Of a stretch of DNA of 44,786 bases, positions 24,381-32,755 are shown one piece after another; the first letter of the stretch is position 1, and each line of letters opens with the position of its first letter. The stretch spans positions 1 through 44,786 of the forward strand of contig JACZKP010000010.1 of NCBI GenBank assembly GCA_014860005.1, read 5' to 3'. The translations under genes were made by a program, and so were the position numbers. The notes under the pieces are model-generated. The model made no database searches. It was given only the letters and a program-made list of their open reading frames with translations, and was not told the DNA's origin. Origin of the DNA: Verrucomicrobiota bacterium (GTDB lineage Bacteria > Verrucomicrobiota > Verrucomicrobiae > Limisphaerales > UBA11358).

Positions 24381-27300
24381 CGAATCCCAAGTTTTTCGCC
24401 GGTAGCACCGAGATCAAATTCGGGGTGAAGGCGCAGGCGGAAGGCACGGCCACGCTGTCCCAGGGCATCGTGCTGAACCAGGCCGGCGTGGTGGTGTTCG
24501 TGGACGTACAGCAGGAACTGCTGGCGTTCTACTTGTCGGATTATGTGCCGGGGGCGCAGTGGTTGCGAATTCTGGATCGGTTGAAATGGTTGGGCGTGGA
24601 TGTAAACAGCGTCCAGCGGGTGACGGTGTATGGACTGCTGAATGGGGAGGTTCAATTGATGCTCCAATTTCAGCCCGAGCCGGTCCACTTCAGCGGGGCG
24701 GACATCAATCTGGCCTTGGGATTGGAAGCCGCGTACGAACCGAACATCAAAGTGGCCAAGATGCGGATTTACGTGGGCGGAAAGGTGGACGGGGAGTTTC
24801 AGATTCCGTATCCGAATCCCGCGTTCCGGCTCAAGCGCATCACCGGGAGCGTCTATGGCGGGGTGAGCATTGAATCGTGGCTTTTCGATATGGAGGAGGA
24901 GTTCGTCATCTTGCAAGGAACCTTGTGGCAAGGTGCGAGCGGGGCGCTGGCCATGAGAGCGGTGGGGACGGTGGAGGAAGACGAAACGATCACGCTGATC
25001 CTGCCGGCGGGCAGCCGGGAATTTGGGGTGCGCAACCGGGATTACTTGCTGGCCGGCCCGGAGCGGTTCACGGCGGAACAGTCGGTTATGCAACGAGCAC
25101 GCGACGGCCACGTGGACACGCTCACGGATTTCCGGCGCATGGGTGTGCCGCCTGCCAGAGGCTCAGATGCGAAAAAGGAAGGCGATGTTTCTGCCGCTGG
25201 GGACCCGCCGCCCCCGGCGAATCAGGCGGACTTGACGTTGGTGGAGAATGTCTTTCCCGGCGCGGATCCGGCGATGGCCGGCAAGGAACAGGAGTTGATG
25301 CTGCTCTACGTGACCGACAACGGCAGCCCGGACGATCTTCAGTTCACGGACATCCGGTGGACACGCTTTGACGGAACGAACTGGAGCGCGCCCGCGACGA
25401 TTCATACAAACACGCAGGGGGAGTTCTCACCGCAAGTCGCTTTCGATGGCCACGGAGATGCCATCGCAGTATGGGAGCGCGTGGCGGACCCGAATTTCAA
25501 CACGCCCGACCTCATGGCGATGGCGGCGCAGATGGAGATTGTCTGGGCCAAGTGGAATCACGCCAGCGGTCTGTGGTCCACGCCCGTACCGCTGACCAGC
25601 AACGGCTATCTGGATCACGCGCCGTTGCTTTGCGGGCCGATGGCGGATGGCAGTGTGCTGGCCGTGTGGACGGCGAACACTTCAAATCTGCTCATGGGCA
25701 CAAACGGCGCGAGCAGTCAGGTGCAATGGGCGCAATGGAGTCCGGCGAGTCAGAATTGGTCGGTCCCGCAAACCTTGCTGGCGGATTTGCCGTATCGCCT
25801 GTCGCAATCGCTATCCGGCGTCAGCAATGTGGCGGTGTATGCGTGGACGCGGGATTTGGATGGGGATCAGAACACGGTGGCGGATCAGCAGGTGTTTTAT
25901 CGCGCGTGGAGCAACGGAGTATGGAGCGCAGCCACGCAGTTCACAACTAACACGGATGGCAATCGAAATGCGCGGGTTTCAGTCGGGCCGGCCGGACAGA
26001 GCTATCTGGTTTGGCAGAGTGGCACGAATCTGGTGTTGAGCCGGGATTTTTCGACCAATGCAGCTTTGGTTCGGTTGGACTCGCAGACTGCGGGCTTCGC
26101 CGATTACGCGCTGACCGTTGGTCCGGCGGGGAATCTGGCGTTGCTCTGGCAGGACATGGCCGAGACGGGATCAGACGCGCATTACCGGGTGCTCGATCCC
26201 GCGTCGGCGACATGGAGTCAGGACGCGCTGATGTTCAATGATTCGCCGTTGGAGCGGTCGTTTGCGCCGGTGTGGGATGACGTAGGAAATCTGACGGTGG
26301 CCTACAACAAGGTGGAGATCATTTACACGAACAAGACGGTGGAATTGGAAGGCGGGGGCACGGTGACGATTACCAACGTGCCGCAGCCGGGCCGCGTGGA
26401 TTTGTGCGTGACCAAGCGGGCGCTGGTGAAAGACCTCGCGCTGATGCCGGGCGATTTCACAGCGAGCGCGGACAATTATCTGCCAGGCGCGGCGGTCACG
26501 CTGTCGGCCACCGTGCGGAACATCGGCGACCTGGCGGTGAGCAATGCGGTGGTGGCGTTCTACCAGGGCAATCCGACCAACGGCGGCGTGTTGATTACGA
26601 ACATCACGATCTCAGGCTGGCTGGATGGCGCGGCGACGAACACCCTCAGCGCCTTGTGGGTTGTGCCCGAGCCGGCGACGAATCATGTCCTGTATGGCGT
26701 GGCCGATCCGACGGGGGTGATTGCGGAGTTTGATGAATCCAACAACGCGCTTTCCTTGAGCATCGGCGGAACAGACCTGGCGGTGTCGCTGATTTCTCAT
26801 GCTGCCGAGACGAATGGCGCGGTGCGGGTGATCGCGCAGGTACAGAATCTTGGTGCGCCTTCAGCCACGAGTTCGGTGCTGGCAATCCGGCGCGCGGGCG
26901 AAACGAGCACACCGCTGGCGACGGTCGCAGTGCCGTTGCTCGAACCGGGGCGGCTGGCGACGGTGGCGTTGGATTTGCCGCCGGGTACGCAACCCGAGGG
27001 TGAGGCGGTCTATCGGCTGTTCGCGGACGAAACGAAAGTGGTTTCCGACGTGGATACGAACAACAACACCACGGCGTTTGCCGTGAACTTGTGGGTGGAT
27101 TCGGATGGCGACGGGCTGCCGGACAGTTTCGAGAACCAATACACCTTCCTGGACCCGAACGATCCGGACGATGCCGTGCTGGATTACGACGAGGATGGGG
27201 TGAGCAATCTGGACGAGTATCGCGCTGGCACGTCACCGGACGATCCGCTTTCGTATCTGCGACTGACGGCGATCACTGTCGGCGGGAGCGAAGGGGTGGA

Positions 27301-27475
27301 GATTGCGTGGGGGTCGTCGCCGAACAAGCTCTACACCGTGCAGCGGTCAGCAGCATTGGGGGCTGGGTTCACCAACCTGGTGGAACATCTCCAGTCCACG
27401 CCGCCGGAAAATGTTTATCTCGACACCTCGGCTACCAATGCCGCTGCGTTCTTCTATCGCATCATGGTGGAGTGA
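24326..27475 (+). CDS. C-terminal part of the frameshifted large secreted protein (CARDB domains, Asp-rich calcium-binding-like segment)
   Basis: This 1049-codon frame overlaps the end of the preceding one and lacks a start with a signal peptide; conserved-looking sequence resumes at HSSLTNPKFFAG. It contains a long region of repeated beta-propeller-like strands (WSAPATIHTNTQGEFSPQ, WNHASGLWSTPV), two CARDB-like adhesion domains (about residues 705-905) and an Asp-rich stretch DSDGDGLPD and DYDEDGVSNLDEY like thrombospondin type 3 repeats that bind calcium. It ends with the short C-terminal module (FFYRIMVE) seen on other secreted proteins here. The intact protein would be about 1360 residues. 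Confidence 0.7.
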   Translation: MQPTKSKKRVGKRPHSSLTNPKFFAGSTEIKFGVKAQAEGTATLSQGIVLNQAGVVVFVDVQQELLAFYLSDYVPGAQWLRILDRLKWLGVDVNSVQRVTVYGLLNGEVQLMLQFQPEPVHFSGADINLALGLEAAYEPNIKVAKMRIYVGGKVDGEFQIPYPNPAFRLKRITGSVYGGVSIESWLFDMEEEFVILQGTLWQGASGALAMRAVGTVEEDETITLILPAGSREFGVRNRDYLLAGPERFTAEQSVMQRARDGHVDTLTDFRRMGVPPARGSDAKKEGDVSAAGDPPPPANQADLTLVENVFPGADPAMAGKEQELMLLYVTDNGSPDDLQFTDIRWTRFDGTNWSAPATIHTNTQGEFSPQVAFDGHGDAIAVWERVADPNFNTPDLMAMAAQMEIVWAKWNHASGLWSTPVPLTSNGYLDHAPLLCGPMADGSVLAVWTANTSNLLMGTNGASSQVQWAQWSPASQNWSVPQTLLADLPYRLSQSLSGVSNVAVYAWTRDLDGDQNTVADQQVFYRAWSNGVWSAATQFTTNTDGNRNARVSVGPAGQSYLVWQSGTNLVLSRDFSTNAALVRLDSQTAGFADYALTVGPAGNLALLWQDMAETGSDAHYRVLDPASATWSQDALMFNDSPLERSFAPVWDDVGNLTVAYNKVEIIYTNKTVELEGGGTVTITNVPQPGRVDLCVTKRALVKDLALMPGDFTASADNYLPGAAVTLSATVRNIGDLAVSNAVVAFYQGNPTNGGVLITNITISGWLDGAATNTLSALWVVPEPATNHVLYGVADPTGVIAEFDESNNALSLSIGGTDLAVSLISHAAETNGAVRVIAQVQNLGAPSATSSVLAIRRAGETSTPLATVAVPLLEPGRLATVALDLPPGTQPEGEAVYRLFADETKVVSDVDTNNNTTAFAVNLWVDSDGDGLPDSFENQYTFLDPNDPDDAVLDYDEDGVSNLDEYRAGTSPDDPLSYLRLTAITVGGSEGVEIAWGSSPNKLYTVQRSAALGAGFTNLVEHLQSTPPENVYLDTSATNAAAFFYRIMVE

Positions 27476-27507
27476 CCAGGTTTCGCCAACCTTGAGGCGG
27501 GGTGCGT

Positions 27508-27565
27508 AAGCCGGTCACAGGCCGGCGCTCCTTCCGCGCAAGGAGCGCCGACATGTTGTCGGCTT
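27508..27565. repeat. Inverted pair of family A palindromic elements
   Basis: Copies 27508-27531 (GGTCACAGGCC) and 27542-27565 (GACATGTTGTC) are 10 bp apart, the same variant combination as at 23218-23271 apart from one base. The pair follows the large secreted protein by 32 bp. Confidence 0.85.
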
Positions 27566-27635
27566 TAGGGGTAACGAAACCAGTTATGTCCGACCCCAAA
27601 GCAGAGAGTAACGCAGGCCGAGGAGCAGGGTGCGC

Positions 27636-27659
27636 AAGCCGGTCACAGACCGGCGCTCC
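27636..27659 (-). repeat. Palindromic element, family A, forming the 3' end of the DUF167 gene
   Basis: On the minus strand the element supplies the codons RSAGL and the TGA stop of the DUF167 gene. It is preceded on the plus strand by AGAGAGTAACGC (27604-27615), also found before the 20401 copy. Confidence 0.8.
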
Positions 27660-27984
27660 GGCGGGGCAACTTCGCCAGCACGGCCTTGGCGGAGAGGCCG
27701 TGGAGTTTGACCACCTTGTGCCGCGAGGTGTGGCCGCGCAGCAATTGCGCCGCACTGCGCGGGCAGTCGAACTGCTCCGCGAGAAGGCACAGCAATGCTT
27801 CGTTGGCTTTGGCGTCCACCGGTGGCGCGGTCACTTTGACGCGCAGTTCCGCGCCCAGTGGTTCGCCGATTTCATTGGCGGAAGCGCGCGGTTGCAGTTT
27901 GATGGCCAGCGAGACACCGTCAGTCTGAACCGACACAAATACCGGAAGCGGCGGCTTGCGCGTGGAATCGAGAGACGGCTTCAC
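27643..27984 (-). CDS. DUF167 (YggU-like) family protein
   Basis: The 113-residue protein has the DUF167 pattern: ISIKLQPRAS-like (here LAIKLQPRASANEI), LRVKVTAPPVDAKANEALL and the C-terminal GHTSRHKVVKLHG. The family is small, cytoplasmic and of unclear function. The start is a GTG that overlaps the TGA of leuA by two bases (GTGA), so it is likely translated by coupling with leuA. The last five codons and the stop lie inside a palindromic element, so its natural C-terminus has probably been replaced. Confidence 0.82.
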   Translation of the reverse strand: MKPSLDSTRKPPLPVFVSVQTDGVSLAIKLQPRASANEIGEPLGAELRVKVTAPPVDAKANEALLCLLAEQFDCPRSAAQLLRGHTSRHKVVKLHGLSAKAVLAKLPRRSAGL

Positions 27985-29636
27985 GACCGATTCAGCGCAC
28001 TCAACACGGCGCGCACGGAGGCGAGTTCGATGTTGGTGTCCACGCCGGCGCCCCAGCGCGTGCGGCCGTCGCTGTGCTTGATTTGAATGTAGGCGATGGC
28101 GGCGGCGGCCTCGCCACTGCTCAGGGCGTGTTCGCTGTAACTGGCGATTTCAAAGCGCGGCACGCCGACGGTGCTGAAGCCGTGAACGAGTGCGGCCAGC
28201 GGGCCATTGCCTTCGCCATTAAATTCCAGGGGTGACCCGTCGCGCAACATCCGCGCGTGGCAGCGCACGATGCCGTTGCGGCTTTCGGTTTCAAAACCTT
28301 GCAACTGCCACGGCTTGGCGCGCTCGACGTATTCACGCCAGAACATGGCGCGCAATTCCATGCCGCTGACCTCGCGGCCAAGCCGGTCCACTTCATCATT
28401 CGCCAGCGGGCCGAATTCACGTTGCATGTCCTTGGGCAAGACGATGCCGAATTCACTTTCGAGCAGATAGGCCACGCCGCCTTTGCCGGACTGGCTGTTC
28501 ACGCGGATGACTTCGCGGTATTCGCGCCCGATGTCATTTGGGTCAATGGTGAGATACGGCACGTCCCAGTTTTCGGAACGGCCATGCTGCCATTCCGCCA
28601 ACCCTTTGCGGATGGCGTCCTGATGCGAGCCGCTGAACGCCGTGAACACGAATTCGCCCGCGTAGGGCTGACGCGGGGGCACGCTCATACCGGTGCAACG
28701 CTCATAAACTTCAACCAACGCATTGAGGTTGGAGAAATCGAGCTGCGGGTCAATGCCGTGCTGGTAGAGGTTCAAGGCCACCGTGACGATGTCGAGATTG
28801 CCGGTGCGTTCACCGTTGCCGAACAGCGTGCCTTCAACTCGATCCGCGCCCGCGAGCAAGCCCAACTCGGTGGCTGCTACGCCGGTGTATCGGTCGTTGT
28901 GCGTATGGAGGCTGACGATGAGGGATTCGCGGCTGCGGAGGTTGCGGCACATCCACTCGATCTGATCCGCATAGACATTGGGCATGGCGACCTCGACGGT
29001 GTCGGGGAGGTTCAAGATCATCTTCCGCTCCGGCGTCGGCTGCCAGACGTCCATCACGGCCTCCGAAATTTCCCTGGCGAATTCCACTTCCGTGGCGCTG
29101 AAACTCTCCGGCGAATACTGGAGCATCACGTCCGTGCCTTTGAGGCGGGGCAATCGCTCTTGAATCCATTTCGCCCCCTGCACCGCGATGGCCTTGATCT
29201 CGTCTTTCGATTTGCCGAAAACGACGCGGCGTTGTGCGGGCGAAGTCGAGTTGTAGAGATGAATGATGGCTTTCTTGGCGCCGATGAGCGATTCCACGGT
29301 GCGCTCGATCAAATCTTCGCGGGCCTGCACAAGCACCTGCAACCACACATCGTCCGGCGCGCGTTTTTCTTCGATGAGCCGGCGATTGAACGTGAACTCG
29401 GTGTTGGAGGCGGAGGGAAAACCGACTTCGATTTCCTTGAAGCCACATTTCACGAGGGTGTGAAACAACTCCAGTTTCTGGCCGACGTTCATGGGGACGG
29501 CGAGCGCCTGATTGCCATCGCGGAGGTCCACGCTGCACCAGATCGGAGCGCGGGTGAGAGTACGATTCGGCCATTGGCGGTCGGGCAAATGAACGGGCGG
29601 GAAGGGCCGGTATTTTTGTGACGGTTGCTTGAGCAT
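27981..29636 (-). CDS. leuA: 2-isopropylmalate synthase
   Basis: This enzyme makes 2-isopropylmalate from acetyl-CoA and 2-oxoisovalerate, the committed step of leucine synthesis. Conserved features are CSVDLRDGNQAL near residue 38, EIEVGFPSAS, LHTHNDRYTG (metal-binding His pair), GTLFGNGERTGN, and a C-terminal LeuA dimer/allosteric domain with GLGPLAALV-like sequence (here NGPLAALVHGF). At 551 residues it belongs to the long (yeast/actinobacterial-type) LeuA. The ATG at 29636 is followed by MLKQPSQKYRPF, as usual for this group. Upstream are a leucine-rich leader peptide and a terminator, so expression is likely controlled by attenuation. Confidence 0.95.
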   Translation of the reverse strand: MLKQPSQKYRPFPPVHLPDRQWPNRTLTRAPIWCSVDLRDGNQALAVPMNVGQKLELFHTLVKCGFKEIEVGFPSASNTEFTFNRRLIEEKRAPDDVWLQVLVQAREDLIERTVESLIGAKKAIIHLYNSTSPAQRRVVFGKSKDEIKAIAVQGAKWIQERLPRLKGTDVMLQYSPESFSATEVEFAREISEAVMDVWQPTPERKMILNLPDTVEVAMPNVYADQIEWMCRNLRSRESLIVSLHTHNDRYTGVAATELGLLAGADRVEGTLFGNGERTGNLDIVTVALNLYQHGIDPQLDFSNLNALVEVYERCTGMSVPPRQPYAGEFVFTAFSGSHQDAIRKGLAEWQHGRSENWDVPYLTIDPNDIGREYREVIRVNSQSGKGGVAYLLESEFGIVLPKDMQREFGPLANDEVDRLGREVSGMELRAMFWREYVERAKPWQLQGFETESRNGIVRCHARMLRDGSPLEFNGEGNGPLAALVHGFSTVGVPRFEIASYSEHALSSGEAAAAIAYIQIKHSDGRTRWGAGVDTNIELASVRAVLSALNRS

Positions 29637-29677
29637 GGCGGTTTTAGTTTGCGGGTTTTATCCGGCGGCGGCGAGGC

Positions 29678-29714
29678 AAAACAAAAACCCCACCGCCAAT
29701 CCGGCAGTGGGGTC
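29678..29714 (-). terminator. Attenuator terminator before leuA
   Basis: On the minus strand CCCCACTGCC pairs with GGCGGTGGGG around the loop GGATT (one G-U pair), followed directly by TTTTTGTTTT. It lies about 40 bp upstream of leuA and 20 bp downstream of the leader peptide stop. Its 5' arm ACTGCC (plus-strand 29703-29708) can alternatively pair with GGCAGT in the leader (29745-29750). Confidence 0.9.
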
Positions 29715-29734
29715 CAGTAAGTTTCTTATCTGGC

Positions 29735-29803
29735 CTAGAACCCGACTGCCACGCTACACAGCAGCAGCGCGTTCGTAAGCAGCAGGTTCAGATTTCGATT
29801 CAC
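29735..29803 (-). CDS. Leucine-rich leader peptide of the leuA attenuator
   Basis: A 22-codon frame starting with GTG and ending TAG contains [11 protein letters not shown], seven leucines in all, five of them consecutive or near-consecutive CTG codons. Leucine codons CTGCTGC (29761-29767) can pair with downstream GTGGCAG, and the same GGCAGT can instead pair with the terminator arm. This is the 1:2, 2:3, 3:4 arrangement of classical amino-acid attenuation: ribosome stalling at Leu codons would release the antiterminator and allow leuA transcription. The ribosome binding site is weak (AGAGTGA), and no certain promoter was identified. It is too short to be found by ordinary gene calling. Confidence 0.85.
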   Translation of the reverse strand: MNRNLNLLLTNALLLCSVAVGF

Positions 29804-29995
29804 GAGGTCACTCTAATGAGGAGGTCAGGGCGGGTCAAAGGATTTTTCTTCGGGCTTGCTGGCCCATCGGGCGAGGCATACTGTCAACTCCGTGAACCGG
29901 ACCACGGCCAATTTCCACGCGCCATGTCAGTGGCTCGCACTCCTGCCTTACAGTTCGGTTACTCGCCATTTGGCTGCGGAAACGAGAACGAGTTT

Positions 29996-30805
29996 ATGAA
30001 ACCACCTCTGCTGCACCCGCCTGATTGGTCACGAATCCGGCGGCGGGGCTTTACCCTCATTGAATTGCTCGTAGTGATTTCCATTATTGCCATTCTTGCC
30101 AGCATGTTGCTGCCGGCGTTGAGCAAGGCGAAAGACCGGGCCAAGTCCATCAACTGCATCAACAACCTGCGCCAGATGTCGCTGGGTTACACTTTGTATG
30201 CGGACGACAACAAAGATGATGTGGTGACGCTTTATCTGTTCCAGACGGCACCGCCCGGTGCCTTCTACGCGGGCTCCGTCACCTGGTGGGTGGATTTGCT
30301 GCGGCCGTACCTGCAAGGAACGAACATCATCACCTGCCCGAGTGTGTGGGGTAATCAGCAATTTGGCGTGGGCGGCCCGGGCGGGTTGGGTGTCGCGTTG
30401 AATCATCCGGAGCTCTCGGCGTGGGCGACCTCCTGGCGACCCAAGCTGGCTACGCTCAGAAGCCCGGCCCGAAAACTTCCCTTCGTTGACTCGGGTTTGA
30501 TTGGCAATCCGCGTGATCGCGATCCGGACGCGTGGGTCGAGGTGCGCAACCAACAGGCGCTCTATTGGCGGGTGCCCACAAACACTGGTTATTACGAGGA
30601 CGATCCGCAACGCCCCGTGGGCCGTCATCTCAAACGCTGCAACGCTGGATTCGCAGACGGTCATGCGGAGACGATGAAGGTCAGCGCCATCGGTTTGCAG
30701 TTCTATCCCAGTCGAACGGCCAGCGGCCAGATTGCCACGGGTATAAGCTGGCTCGGCGGCAATGGGATTTTCGATGAACGCTGGATGTGGTCGTGGGGAC
30801 CTTAA
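29996..30805 (+). CDS. Pseudopilin-like protein with prepilin N-terminal methylation motif
   Basis: The protein starts at 29996 ([11 protein letters not shown]) and has the type IV prepilin motif [27 protein letters not shown], quoted in part as [15 protein letters not shown], at residues about 15-40, to be cleaved by prepilin peptidase before Phe. The rest is a globular domain with [20 protein letters not shown] and a C-terminal [15 protein letters not shown] motif, the H-X9-DG-type signature common in Planctomycetes and Verrucomicrobia. It is probably a surface-exposed, pilus-like protein of 269 residues. There is no assembly machinery nearby. Confidence 0.85.
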   Translation: MKPPLLHPPDWSRIRRRGFTLIELLVVISIIAILASMLLPALSKAKDRAKSINCINNLRQMSLGYTLYADDNKDDVVTLYLFQTAPPGAFYAGSVTWWVDLLRPYLQGTNIITCPSVWGNQQFGVGGPGGLGVALNHPELSAWATSWRPKLATLRSPARKLPFVDSGLIGNPRDRDPDAWVEVRNQQALYWRVPTNTGYYEDDPQRPVGRHLKRCNAGFADGHAETMKVSAIGLQFYPSRTASGQIATGISWLGGNGIFDERWMWSWGP

Positions 30806-30910
30806 CTTGACTCTCATCGTGGCGGCGGTGCTGGAACCAGTTGTTCGAATCTCTGCACACTTCCGCTTCCGGGCCGACGCTGTTTGATGGAGTTTATTTC
30901 CTGAACCAAC

Positions 30911-31555
30911 ATGAGCAAGCGAACCAGGGATACAATCGTGGCGGTCGTGGCCCTCGGAGCAGCGGCACTTGCAGTCTATCTGGCATTTGGCCGGACTGCG
31001 CCAGAGCTTGAACTCGATACCTACGAAGTGCTGGGCGCGGTGACGGCCGAGGAAACCGCAAAGCTGCTGAACGGCAACGGCCGCGTTCTGGTCATGGTGC
31101 GCGATACCGGCCCGGACAAGAATCCGTCCGTCGAAGCGGAATTGAAGGCATTCCAGCAAGCGATGAAGCAACATTCAGGCGTCAGCGTGGCCATTGACAA
31201 GATTCAGGTGACGCCGATGCTGATGATGTCCACCGGCGGCGGCGTGCCCCCGGACCAGCTTTTCAAGGCGCTCCAAACCCACGCGAACCCTGATGCCGTG
31301 GTGCTGTTCTTCGGTTTTCCACAATTGACCGATCTGCAATTGGAGGCGCTGAAGCAGACCGGCGTCAAGACCGTGGTGGTTTCCTCGTTTCGGCCTGCTT
31401 ACCAGCGGTTGCTGGAGCGAAAGGCCATCCAACTGGCCATCGTGCCCCGGCCAGAGTCGCCGGCACTGACGCCGGGAAAAACGCAGACCGTGCGCGAACG
31501 TTTTGATCAGGAATACATCGTCATGAGGGCGGCGAACCCTGTCGAGCAGCCTTGA
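30911..31555 (+). CDS. Hypothetical membrane-anchored protein
   Basis: The 214-residue protein begins MSKRTRDTIVAVVALGAAALAVYLAFG, a single N-terminal membrane anchor given here as VVALGAAALAVYLAFG. The rest is predicted alpha/beta (VLVMVRDTGPDKNPSVEAEL, VVLFFGFPQLTDLQLEALKQ, VKTVVVSSFRP), like a periplasmic-side Rossmann-like domain. I do not recognise the family. It follows the pseudopilin by 105 bp on the same strand and may be co-transcribed. Confidence 0.65.
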   Translation: MSKRTRDTIVAVVALGAAALAVYLAFGRTAPELELDTYEVLGAVTAEETAKLLNGNGRVLVMVRDTGPDKNPSVEAELKAFQQAMKQHSGVSVAIDKIQVTPMLMMSTGGGVPPDQLFKALQTHANPDAVVLFFGFPQLTDLQLEALKQTGVKTVVVSSFRPAYQRLLERKAIQLAIVPRPESPALTPGKTQTVRERFDQEYIVMRAANPVEQP

Positions 31556-31561
31556 TTTGTC

Positions 31562-32452
31562 TTACGGCGTGCGTGCGCGAAAGAAGCCTGCGCCACCGGA
31601 GACTGCGTTGGTGATGTGGATGACGGAGTCGGCGGGTTGAACGGGAATATTGGTCAAGGCAGTCCAGTCAACAGTGGTGAGCGACTCGCGGAACTCGACG
31701 GTGTAGGTGCGGTTGGATTGGGCATTAAACGAAAACCGAATTTGATCACCAACAAGCGCGGTGTCGAAAATTGTGGGCGGGGTGGCAGGTGGAGGTGGTT
31801 CAGACACGGTGTAGTCAATCGTGAGTACCGGACTTAACGAAGCATTTTCGCGCGAGGCCAGTTGCCGTCCAGAACTCGCCAGCCCGCCAGTGGCGAGAAG
31901 AATCCAGCCGAAATTGATGTCGGGATCGTCCAGCCACGTCTGCACGTCGGCGACCATGCCCGGGGAACTGAAGTCATTTGTGGTGGGCGAGGTAATGACG
32001 GGCTGCAATTGGGCTGTCACACTCGCACCTGCGACAAAATCCGTTCCCGCCTGACCGCCGGGAGCACCCCACGGCGTTGCCGGCAGACGCACATTCCACG
32101 TTGCGCCAAGCTCGGTCCAGTCACGAAGCACGCGGTTGAGATCGAAGTTGGAAGCTTCCCGTGGTCCTGCGGTCGCGATCAATTGCAGCTTGACGCCGGT
32201 GATGGTTGCGCCTGCCGGCAGGTCCGCCAGGGAGAACTTGAACAAGCAACGCTGAACCGGGGAGCCGGCGAGAGCCACTCCCGCCAGCAGTGGATTGGCC
32301 GTGCCGAAATTGACTCCCGGCATGGAGTCGCGGAGATAGGTGTCAGCGACGGGGAACAGGTTGGTGGTCACCGCAGAAGCAGCAGGGATGCCGTCCCCGA
32401 ATACAAATGCGGCAGCACAGGTCAGCGCCAAAGTTGCCTTCGCGATACTCAT
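31562..32452 (-). CDS. DNRLRE domain secreted protein
   Basis: The protein begins MSIAKATLALTCAAAFVFGDG, a signal peptide, and continues with a DNRLRE-type (disaggregatase-related) beta-sandwich: VADTYLRDSMPGVNFGTANPLLAG, RCLFKFSLADLPAGATITGVKLQL, and WTELGATWNVRLP. Such modules occur in exported carbohydrate-related proteins. The C-terminal 70 residues are the same short verrucomicrobial module found on other secreted proteins here (FFRARTP end). Length is 296 residues from the ATG at 32452; the upstream TTG start is less likely. It converges with the preceding gene, 6 bp apart. Confidence 0.8.
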   Translation of the reverse strand: MSIAKATLALTCAAAFVFGDGIPAASAVTTNLFPVADTYLRDSMPGVNFGTANPLLAGVALAGSPVQRCLFKFSLADLPAGATITGVKLQLIATAGPREASNFDLNRVLRDWTELGATWNVRLPATPWGAPGGQAGTDFVAGASVTAQLQPVITSPTTNDFSSPGMVADVQTWLDDPDINFGWILLATGGLASSGRQLASRENASLSPVLTIDYTVSEPPPPATPPTIFDTALVGDQIRFSFNAQSNRTYTVEFRESLTTVDWTALTNIPVQPADSVIHITNAVSGGAGFFRARTP

Positions 32453-32755
32453 AATGTCGTCAGGTTGCCGGGTCAATTAACGACCGGTTGGTTCGGAGTT
32501 ATGAGGCGCGGAGGCGGGGTTTGTTCCCGAAGGTTTGTGCCGGGTGCGTAGGTCGCACGAATTCATCCGGCTATGGAAGGTGAGCCGTGAACCCCGGCCG
32601 GGCAGACTGGTTGCCAGCAGATTGCGGACAACCACGTCCGGTTAATGCTGCGGCAAAGTTCAGCCAGACAAAGCCTTTCCGCGCTTTTGAAAGCCATCGC
32701 GTTGCGGGAGGTCTTGCGCGAATGACAGTATTGAATAGGCAGTAAACCCGCCCGG
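32453..32755. other. Intergenic region, no feature recognised
   Basis: Between the DNRLRE-protein start and the lysC stop I see no convincing ORF, RNA gene or repeat. The DNRLRE promoter would lie here, but no clear -35/-10 pair could be assigned. Confidence 0.5.

Noticed and set aside
29816..29995. Upstream extension of the pseudopilin gene
   Set aside because: The prepilin leader must be short; the ATG at 29996 puts the methylation motif at the right distance, and the extension overlaps the leuA promoter side.
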